Assembly (NCBI GenBank): GCA_025449435.1 | Contig: JANWJO010000180.1 | Span: 1-20,431, forward strand | From: Chloroflexota bacterium | Lineage (GTDB): Bacteria > Chloroflexota > UBA4733 | Reading direction: 5' to 3' | DNA length: 20,431 nucleotides | Shown: positions 14,893 through 20,431 of the stretch, in pieces | Layout: each line of letters starts with the position of its first letter | Position numbering within the stretch: position 1 is the stretch's first letter | Notes under the pieces: model-generated | Database searches by the model: none | Told to the model about the DNA's origin: nothing | What the model saw: the letters and a program-made list of their open reading frames with translations, nothing else | Translations under genes and position numbers: made by a program

Positions 14893-15690
14893 TTGAGCGC
14901 TCCACCGGTTACCTTCACGGTGTTTACCAAGCCGTGGCATGTGCCCCTAGTTGAGTTGGCGGTATTGGTGCGCTCGATGGGTTTTGACGGCGTCGAGTTG
15001 CCAGTACGTCCCGGCTATCCAGTACATCCCGACAACGTGACCGAAGCACTGCCGGAAGCGGTTCACATCTTTGCTGACCACGGCTTGCGCATCGCCAGCA
15101 TCGCCGGTCCCACCGACGAGCGCACCATTGAAGCATGCGGTGTGGCTGGGGTGCCGGTGATCCGCATCTGCGTGGGTGTGCCAGCGCAAGCGGAGTATCT
15201 CGAGCACGAAGCCACCGTGCAAGCGGAATTCGAACCTTTGCTGCCCGTGCTGGCGCGGTGCGGCGTGACCATCGGCATTCAAAATCACAGTGGTCGCCAG
15301 ATAGCCAACGCGATGGGTTTGCGGCACTTGATCGAGCGCTTTGACCCCCGAAATGTGGCGGCGGTGTGGGATCCGGCGCATTGCGCGCTCAACGGTGAGG
15401 TGCCGGCGCTGGCTGCCAGTATCCTGTGGTCGCATCTGTGCATGGTTAACCTGAAAAACGCCTACTGGCAGCGCACCAATGGTCTTGAAGCACCCGTTGC
15501 GACCTACAAGCCCTGGTGGACGAGTGGCAGACAAGGGCTCTGCCCGTGGCCGGAAGTCGCGGCAATCCTCAAAGCTCGCCACTACACGGGGGCCGTGTGT
15601 CTCACGGCTGAGTATGGCGATCATGAGGCAACCGACCGGCTGATCCGCGACGACCTGGCCTTTGCCCGCAGCCTGTTCGCGGCGAGTTAG
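14893..15690 (+). CDS. Sugar phosphate isomerase/epimerase-like TIM-barrel protein
   Basis: 265 residues from a TTG start at 14893, preceded by AAAGGA and AGGA (14877-14888); no better start is in frame near the beginning of the domain. The family (AP endonuclease 2 / xylose isomerase-like barrel) is shown by FDGVELPVRPG (31-41), IGIQNHSG (127-134), VWDPAH (158-163) and LTAEY (237-241). Four metal ligands are usual: Glu, Asp, His, Glu. By alignment from memory, D160 and E240 are present, but the first Glu aligns with Q130 and the His of VHLKD aligns with N186 in MVNLKN. Metal binding may be lost or different. It sits 31 bp after the enolase-superfamily gene and 13 bp before the oxidoreductase, so one transcript is likely. 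Confidence 0.86.
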   Translation: MSAPPVTFTVFTKPWHVPLVELAVLVRSMGFDGVELPVRPGYPVHPDNVTEALPEAVHIFADHGLRIASIAGPTDERTIEACGVAGVPVIRICVGVPAQAEYLEHEATVQAEFEPLLPVLARCGVTIGIQNHSGRQIANAMGLRHLIERFDPRNVAAVWDPAHCALNGEVPALAASILWSHLCMVNLKNAYWQRTNGLEAPVATYKPWWTSGRQGLCPWPEVAAILKARHYTGAVCLTAEYGDHEATDRLIRDDLAFARSLFAAS

Positions 15691-15703
15691 CGTGGAGGTG
15701 CGG

Positions 15704-16681
15704 ATGGCGGCCAAACAACACGTGCGCGTAGCCGTGATCGGCGCCGGGCGGATGGCCAATCAGGTGCACTACCCGTCGCTGGCGTCGTTTTCGGATGTCA
15801 CCATCGCCGCCATCTGCGACATTGCCAGTGGACCGCTCCACGCCACCGCCGATACCTACGGGGTGGAGGCACGCTACACCGACTATCGCCAGATGATCGA
15901 GGAGGTACAGCCCGACGGCGTGTACGTCATCGGGCAGCCACATCTCATGTTCGACGTCTGGGTGTGGTGCCTGAAGCAAGGTCAAAACCTGTACATCGAG
16001 AAGCCCATGGGCCTGACCTGGCATCAAGCGCAGGTGCTCGCTCACCTGGCTACCGAACACAACGTTATCACCCAGGTGAGCCACCAGCGGCGGACGGCGC
16101 CACTGCTGGTGCACCTGCGCCAGGAATGTCTCAAGCGAGGTCCGCTGGTGCATTCCCTCTGTCAGTTCTACAAGTATGGTCCAGAGCCGTACCTCAACGC
16201 GCGGGACCATATGATGGACGACTGTACCCACGCGATCGATACCGCACGGTGGATGCATGGCGGTGAGGTAGTACGCGTCGACAGCCACTGCAAGCGCGCT
16301 GGAACACCGGACATCAACTGGATCGGAGCGATGCTCACGTTCGATAATGGCTCAACCGGATTCGTGGTGAACTCCTGGAGCAGTGGTAGGCGCGTGTTTC
16401 GCGTGGAGATGCACGCGCCCGGCATCTGTGCTGAAGGCGACCCAGAGGTAGCCGGTAGGATTTATCGGGATAACGACACGGTGGGTGAGGAAGTGCGCGC
16501 GACCGACATCGCCGCTAGCGACAAGCCATACGTGGTCGGCGGCTTCCAGGCCAAGAACCGCGAGTTCATCAACTCGCTCAAGGCCGGGCGCGAACTCACC
16601 AGTTCGCCGTTTCGCGACTGCCTGAAGACCATGCGGGTGGCGGAGGAGATCCTCGCCCGGGCATTGCTCGATGGCGAGTAG
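15704..16681 (+). CDS. Gfo/Idh/MocA-family oxidoreductase
   Basis: 325 residues from ATG 15704, with GGAGGT (15694-15699) four bases upstream. The N-terminal Rossmann fold has VAVIGAGRMA (9-18) for NAD(P) binding. The hinge motif EKPMG (99-103) holds the catalytic-type K100, and the substrate domain has DDCTHAIDTARWM (172-184) with H176 and D179 in the usual DxxxH position. The length is a little shorter than many family members but complete. Enzymes of this family oxidise or reduce sugars and inositols at a hydroxyl, often together with an isomerase like the one just upstream. The pair plus two dehydratase-like enzymes points to a sugar or sugar-acid catabolic route; substrate unknown. Confidence 0.93.
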   Translation: MAAKQHVRVAVIGAGRMANQVHYPSLASFSDVTIAAICDIASGPLHATADTYGVEARYTDYRQMIEEVQPDGVYVIGQPHLMFDVWVWCLKQGQNLYIEKPMGLTWHQAQVLAHLATEHNVITQVSHQRRTAPLLVHLRQECLKRGPLVHSLCQFYKYGPEPYLNARDHMMDDCTHAIDTARWMHGGEVVRVDSHCKRAGTPDINWIGAMLTFDNGSTGFVVNSWSSGRRVFRVEMHAPGICAEGDPEVAGRIYRDNDTVGEEVRATDIAASDKPYVVGGFQAKNREFINSLKAGRELTSSPFRDCLKTMRVAEEILARALLDGE

Positions 16682-17042
16682 CCCGCCGCCGCGACGGTCC
16701 ACTACGCTCAAGCTCGCTCATTCCGACGACGGGCTTACGGTCACCGGACCTGGTGGTAGCGCCTTCACGCTGGCGCCAGAGGATGCACATCCCCTGGCGC
16801 GCGCGCAACACAACCAGCAGGTGACCCACGGGTTGCTGCGCGACATTATGGAAAGTACGAGGCAAACGGTCTCGGCCTATGAGTACCCGACGCGGCTGAT
16901 TGCGGCATTGGGTGAGGCAATCCGGCAACTGCCGGTGCCCTGGCTCCAGGAGTTCGCGTATGCGGGCATGCTGAACGTGCTGCTGGAGTTGGACAGCGGC
17001 GGGGATGCATCTGGGGAACCTTCGAAGGCGCCGCTTCCCTAG
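16671..17042 (+). CDS. Small protein of unknown function overlapping the oxidoreductase gene
   Basis: 123 residues from ATG 16671, overlapping the preceding stop by 11 bases in a different frame. There is no clear SD at the right distance, though termination-reinitiation could serve. The N-terminus is basic and proline-rich. A beta-like stretch (LTVTGPGGSAFTL) is followed by helical segments, including RLIAALGEAIRQLPVPWLQEF near residues 84-104, which look like real protein with mixed polar and hydrophobic spacing. I do not recognise it. It could belong to the sugar cluster by overlap. The methyltransferase gene converges 14 bp away on the other strand. It may also be a chance open frame. Confidence 0.5.
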   Translation: MASSPPPRRSTTLKLAHSDDGLTVTGPGGSAFTLAPEDAHPLARAQHNQQVTHGLLRDIMESTRQTVSAYEYPTRLIAALGEAIRQLPVPWLQEFAYAGMLNVLLELDSGGDASGEPSKAPLP

Positions 17043-17056
17043 CAGGTGGGTTAACC

Positions 17057-17986
17057 TCATCCCCGACTCTGGCGCTTGCTGCTCACCGCCGGTTTGCGAA
17101 ACAGCATGATGTACTCGTGCTTGAACACATAGAAGCCCTGGCGCAGGGCGCGGTAGCGCCAGAGGTGCTCGCTCACGCCCTTGCCACGTTCGTTGCCCTG
17201 GATGTCTTTGACATTGATCGCCTTGAGTTGCAATCCCAGTTCCTGGCAAACCTGTAGACACTGAAAGCCGAGGGGAATCCATTCGCTGTTGGTGTAGATG
17301 TCCCCGATGACCAGCGCCAGGTAGCGCCCCGGTGCCAGAAGGCTTACTGCCTGGCTGGCCACTTCTTTGAATCCCTGCAGGAAGGCGGGTATCGACGGCG
17401 CACGCGATAGGTCACGCGGATCGCTGCTGAATTGGATGATGTTGTAGTAAGGCGGGTGGAGCAGCAGGCAATCGGCCGCTGGTTTGTTCAGGCCAGCTAG
17501 CGCGTGCTCCACACGCACGCGCGTCTCCAGTAGCCGGGAGTCGCCAACGAACACCTCGGTAGAAACGTTGCCCGGGTTGAGCGCTTGTGCGATGCGCTGC
17601 AGCGATTGCTCGGCCACCGACTCGGACAGCTCGACGCCGATGCCATGCCGCCCTAAATGACGGCATTCGATCAGTGTGGTCCCCATGCCGGAGAACAGGT
17701 CTACCACGACGTCACCGGCCTTGGTGAAGCGGCGAATGATCTGGTTGGGAATCTGGGGGACGAAGTTTCCCCAGTAGTCCCCATTATGTGGTCCACTGTG
17801 GTCGCGCGCCCCCAGCAGCCACAAGCTACCTGTGAGAATATCGGTGTAGTCGCGCCAGCGGCGCAGGTCGATGTCAGAGTAGTCCGTCGTGAGCGGCTCA
17901 GGGTCTCCGGTCTGCGCCTCGGGAGATGGCGTGTTCGCAGAGGCAGGTTGCGACCGGCCAGCCCGAGTCCTGGCCAACGGCGTCAT
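17057..17986 (-). CDS. DNA (N4/N6) methyltransferase, solitary
   Basis: 309 residues from ATG 17986 (purines AGAGGG abut the start; a downstream start cannot be excluded because the first 30 residues look unstructured). The S-adenosylmethionine-binding motif VVVDLFSGMGTTLIE (93-107) is clear. Before it, NFVPQIPNQIIRRF (74-87) is the usual motif X-like region. The catalytic motif IV reads HPPYYNI (177-183) where classic enzymes have DPPY/NPPY. The C-terminus has HEYIMLFRK (290-298), a common ending in COG0863-type DNA methylases. It likely methylates an exocyclic amine in DNA. No restriction enzyme gene is adjacent, so it is either an orphan regulator or repair-type methylase, or its partner lies elsewhere. 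It converges on the small gene at 16671 and is divergent from the membrane protein gene at 18190 across about 200 bp with no clear promoter. Confidence 0.88.
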   Translation of the reverse strand: MTPLARTRAGRSQPASANTPSPEAQTGDPEPLTTDYSDIDLRRWRDYTDILTGSLWLLGARDHSGPHNGDYWGNFVPQIPNQIIRRFTKAGDVVVDLFSGMGTTLIECRHLGRHGIGVELSESVAEQSLQRIAQALNPGNVSTEVFVGDSRLLETRVRVEHALAGLNKPAADCLLLHPPYYNIIQFSSDPRDLSRAPSIPAFLQGFKEVASQAVSLLAPGRYLALVIGDIYTNSEWIPLGFQCLQVCQELGLQLKAINVKDIQGNERGKGVSEHLWRYRALRQGFYVFKHEYIMLFRKPAVSSKRQSRG

Positions 17987-18189
17987 CCCTCTGCTGGTTT
18001 ATACGGTGTGCAGCCACGGGTTCGACCATACCACGCCTAGGGTGCGCAAGACGGTGCGGTACCATAGGCTGCCAGTACGCCAGCACGGGTGGGGAGTGGC
18101 GTCGGGTGACCAGCGGACGGAACAATGGCGTGCCAATCGACCAGCTTTCGCGCTTGTCGATCGTGGCTCGCTGAGCAGAACACACCGTC

Positions 18190-20052
18190 GTGGCTGGAAC
18201 CACCACTCGCCTCACGCCCGGGTCGCCGCCCGTGGGCCAGCCGGACGCCTCTATGTTGCCTCTGGGACAAATCCAACCTGAGGATAGCGGCAGGAACACT
18301 GGCTGGTTAGCCATCCTGCTTGTTCTCTTCGTGCTGTGCGCACTTTCCTATAGCGTCGTGGCCCCACTATGGGAAGCGTCAGATGAGTCGGAACACTTCC
18401 AATACGTCGTGTATTTGGCAACGCAACACCAGCTGCCCAGCGGGCTGCCCAGCATTCAACCCAGCGGGAACAACGAGGGGAATCAGCCGCCCTTGTACTA
18501 CGTGCTGGTTCAGCCGCTGGTCGCAGGGCTTGACCTGAGCGACGCCGGGCGCATCCGGCTCAATCCGCATATGGGTTGGGTCAACGATCCGGCGGGCGTG
18601 CAGGCGACGGCGCACTTCCTGGATGAGCAATGGCCCTATCACGGTGCGTTTCTGGCGGCGCATCGCCTACGCGCGCTGTCGACCCTACTGGGTGCCTTGA
18701 CGTTGCTTATCACCTACTTCGCCGCTAAGCGCGCCACGGGCGACCGGCGCCTTGCGCTGGCGGCCACTGCGATACTGGCCATACTTCCTGGCTACTTGTT
18801 TTCCTCGGCCACGATTAACAACGATGTGCTTGCCAATGTGGTGGGGGCATTGTTGCTGCTCGTCACCCTCTGGCGTCCCAAGTCGCTGGCCTGGCGCGGC
18901 CTCGCCTTCGGCGCTGTGGCCGCTTTGGGGGTGCTCACTAAGCTTGACCTCCTGCCGCTCATCGCCTTGGGTGGGCTCGTCCTCTGCTGGGATGCCATGC
19001 GCACCCGCACTCCCTGGCCAGTGGTGCTTGCCGCCCTGCCCGTATTACCAGCTGCTGGCTTCTGGCTGTGGCGCGTCGCACACGGAGACAAGAATCTTAT
19101 CGGCGATCGTGTTGTCTGGCCGCCGCCGTTGCCCGGCACCACTGGGCCGCTTGATTGGGGCTTTCCGGTCCACTTCGTTATCGACATCTTGGTGTCGTTC
19201 ATCGGCGCGTTTGGCCGGCAAAACGTGCTCATGCCCATCTGGCTGTATCTGGTGTACGGTGTTGCCTTGTTTGTGCCATTTATCGTCGCTCTCCTCGCAG
19301 CGCGTCCGGCGAGCGAACTACTAGCCTTCGTAGACCATCGAGGCTTGCTGATAGCCTGGCTTGCCTTACCCTTTCTTGGCATTGCTGGCCGCTACTTCTT
19401 GATCTCGGGCGTGAGCACCGGTTACGACAGCAGCCGCTTTATATATCCGGCGCTGCCGGCATTCGTCATCATCGCGGCGGTAGGAGCACAGCGTCTGCTG
19501 ACCAGGCTGCCACATCCCCAGGCCATAGCGCGTGCGATGCTGGCCGCTGGGACCGTTTCGGCGTTTGCTCTCCCCTGGCTAGTGATCAAGCCCACCTATC
19601 CGCCGCCGTTTCCCGTGACGGACCAGGTTCCCCTGGGGAAGCAAGCTGTCCAGGGCGGTACCTTCGCGCACACCGTCACGCTGGCTGCTATGGACCCTGT
19701 GACTTCCGCAGTTCCTGCTGGTCAGGCGGTGCGCCTCACGTTCTACTGGCAAGTCCAACAGCCGTTACCGGTTGGCATGTGGCTGTTTGTACACGTGATC
19801 AATGCGCAAGGGCAAACGGCCACCGCGTTCGATGGGCCGCCGCTATTCAACACGCTTCCGGTCGACTACTGGCGCACAGGTGATGTGGTGATCGACGCGG
19901 AGGTGCTCACGGTTCACGGCAATGCTGCCCCCGGGCTCTATCAGATCAAGGTTGGCTGGTACGACCCAAAGTCCGGCCAGCGTCTAGCGCTTTCGTCGGG
20001 CGGCACCGAACTGGACGCTGGAACCATGGATATTGCCCCGCCGCAGAAGTAG
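18190..20052 (+). CDS. GT-C-like polytopic membrane protein with C-terminal beta-sandwich
   Basis: 620 residues from GTG 18190; an in-frame ATG at 18253 (599 residues) is as likely, as neither has a good SD. About ten membrane helices span residues 38-470. After the first, the loop carries WEASDESEHFQY (61-72), with the Asp-Glu pair expected in polyprenol-phosphate-sugar-dependent glycosyltransferases (PMT/ArnT type) and in DUF2142-like proteins, and NQPPLYY (98-104). A later conserved-looking RFIYPALPAF (416-425) fits the same fold. A soluble beta-sandwich domain (about 490-617) includes LTFYWQ, FVHVIN and WYDPKSGQRL. The protein probably transfers a sugar from a lipid carrier on the outer face; acceptor unknown. 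The C-terminal domain matches the fragment encoded on the opposite strand at 20112-20431. Confidence 0.85.
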   Translation: MAGTTTRLTPGSPPVGQPDASMLPLGQIQPEDSGRNTGWLAILLVLFVLCALSYSVVAPLWEASDESEHFQYVVYLATQHQLPSGLPSIQPSGNNEGNQPPLYYVLVQPLVAGLDLSDAGRIRLNPHMGWVNDPAGVQATAHFLDEQWPYHGAFLAAHRLRALSTLLGALTLLITYFAAKRATGDRRLALAATAILAILPGYLFSSATINNDVLANVVGALLLLVTLWRPKSLAWRGLAFGAVAALGVLTKLDLLPLIALGGLVLCWDAMRTRTPWPVVLAALPVLPAAGFWLWRVAHGDKNLIGDRVVWPPPLPGTTGPLDWGFPVHFVIDILVSFIGAFGRQNVLMPIWLYLVYGVALFVPFIVALLAARPASELLAFVDHRGLLIAWLALPFLGIAGRYFLISGVSTGYDSSRFIYPALPAFVIIAAVGAQRLLTRLPHPQAIARAMLAAGTVSAFALPWLVIKPTYPPPFPVTDQVPLGKQAVQGGTFAHTVTLAAMDPVTSAVPAGQAVRLTFYWQVQQPLPVGMWLFVHVINAQGQTATAFDGPPLFNTLPVDYWRTGDVVIDAEVLTVHGNAAPGLYQIKVGWYDPKSGQRLALSSGGTELDAGTMDIAPPQK

Positions 20053-20111
20053 CGGTCTCAGCAGCTGGGCCGTTCCGGCCGTGGACTGGGCAGCGGCACC
20101 GGCGGGCAGTG

Positions 20112-20431
20112 TCAGCGTGCAGGAAGGGCGAGCGGCACAGCGTCGTTCGCATAGCGCTTGCCATTCGGATTGGTGGCCACGACTCGGGTGCCGGTAACAG
20201 GATCGTAGAGTCCCACTTCGAGCGACGCCATCGTTGTGCTTGCGGGCACGGAGAGTTGGTGGGGGTCACGAATCGCTTCGCCGGCGAACCAGGTGGTTGC
20301 TGGCGCCGAGCCGGCTACAGGATCGCTGTCCCCCGAGGCGACGAGACTCCCTCGATCATCGAGTGCGTGGACAAACACCTTGAGCGGCGACGTACTGGGC
20401 CCTTGCGCTCGCCAGAAGAGGGTCAACACCA
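20112..20431 (-). CDS. C-terminal fragment of a GT-C-like membrane protein (partial at right edge)
   Basis: The frame is open from the right edge to a stop at 20112, giving about 106 residues; the true start is outside. The visible part is a beta-sandwich like the tail of the gene at 18190: LTLFWR versus LTFYWQ, FVHALD versus FVHVIN, and VGLYDPVTGTRV versus VGWYDPKSGQRL. The spacing between these motifs is also similar. So this gene is likely a paralogue or relative of the preceding one, arranged tail-to-tail with a 59-bp gap. The two sequences differ clearly, so this is not a recent duplication. The fragment itself has no catalytic residues to judge. Confidence 0.75.
   Translation of the reverse strand, partial: VLTLFWRAQGPSTSPLKVFVHALDDRGSLVASGDSDPVAGSAPATTWFAGEAIRDPHQLSVPASTTMASLEVGLYDPVTGTRVVATNPNGKRYANDAVPLALPAR

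Noticed and set aside
14082..14930. 282-residue minus-strand open frame antisense to the second enolase-superfamily gene.
   Set aside because: His- and Arg-rich, with no motif, and fully covered by a well-supported gene.
14947..16288. Minus-strand open frames of 270 and 228 residues opposite the TIM-barrel and oxidoreductase genes.
   Set aside because: They are shadows of genes with strong family motifs and good SD sites.
17049..17056. GGTTAACC palindrome between convergent genes as a terminator or operator.
   Set aside because: Eight bases, no loop or T-run; consistent with chance.
16596..17282. 228-residue minus-strand frame spanning the ends of three genes.
   Set aside because: It overlaps the supported oxidoreductase and methyltransferase genes and is low-complexity Arg/Pro/Gly sequence. 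The competing plus-strand small ORF looks more protein-like.
20053..20111. GGCC-GTTCC-GGCC hairpin in the last convergent gap as a bidirectional terminator.
   Set aside because: A four-pair stem without flanking T-runs is too weak to call.
1..20431. Search for a mobile element, CRISPR array, toxin-antitoxin or phage-defence system around the solitary methyltransferase.
   Set aside because: No transposase, integrase, repeat-spacer pattern, nuclease or toxin-like gene could be recognised. The small ORF at 16671 has no antitoxin or nuclease motif.

Overview
**Organism.** The window is GC-rich (by eye about 60% or more) and bacterial. It uses ATG, GTG and TTG starts and has good Shine-Dalgarno (SD) sites. 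The mix of OmpR-type two-component systems, exported Tad-type pilus proteins, a Tat-like lipoprotein dioxygenase, a DedA protein with an extra membrane domain, sugar-acid enzymes and GT-C-like membrane proteins is what I would expect from a Chloroflexota chromosome (Thermomicrobia or Ktedonobacteria-like). That assignment is inference; no rRNA or other marker gene is present. I saw no tRNA, CRISPR array, transposase, phage gene or integrase.

**Layout.** (1) 1-975, minus: an OmpR-family response regulator overlapping the start of its histidine kinase, which runs off the left edge. (2) 1217-6542, plus: an exported intradiol dioxygenase, a Rieske protein with a 500-residue helical extension, a zinc alcohol dehydrogenase and a DedA-family membrane protein. 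(3) 6562-11677, minus: a second response regulator/histidine kinase pair, followed by three genes for exported TadE/TadG-type proteins. (4) 11862-12257, plus: a small exported protein of unknown function. (5) 12284-17042: a carbohydrate-acid cluster, with one enolase-superfamily gene on the minus strand and, divergent to it, a second enolase-superfamily enzyme, a TIM-barrel isomerase-like protein, a Gfo/Idh/MocA oxidoreductase and a small unknown ORF. (6) 17057-17986, minus: a solitary DNA methyltransferase. (7) 18190-20431: two convergent genes whose products share a C-terminal beta-rich domain; the plus-strand one is a polytopic GT-C-like protein, the minus-strand one is cut by the right edge.

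**How the parts may work together.** Each two-component system lies next to a non-coding stretch carrying short direct repeats at exactly 11-bp spacing, the architecture bound by OmpR/PhoP-type regulators. One lies between the first regulator and the dioxygenase gene, the other just upstream of the tad-like genes. The simplest reading is that system 1 controls itself and/or the dioxygenase gene, and system 2 controls the pilus-like genes. In the sugar-acid cluster, three of the four recognisable enzymes keep their fold motifs but change expected active-site residues. The pathway may therefore be a non-standard one rather than plain galactonate or mandelate catabolism.

No gap between genes exceeds about 260 bases.
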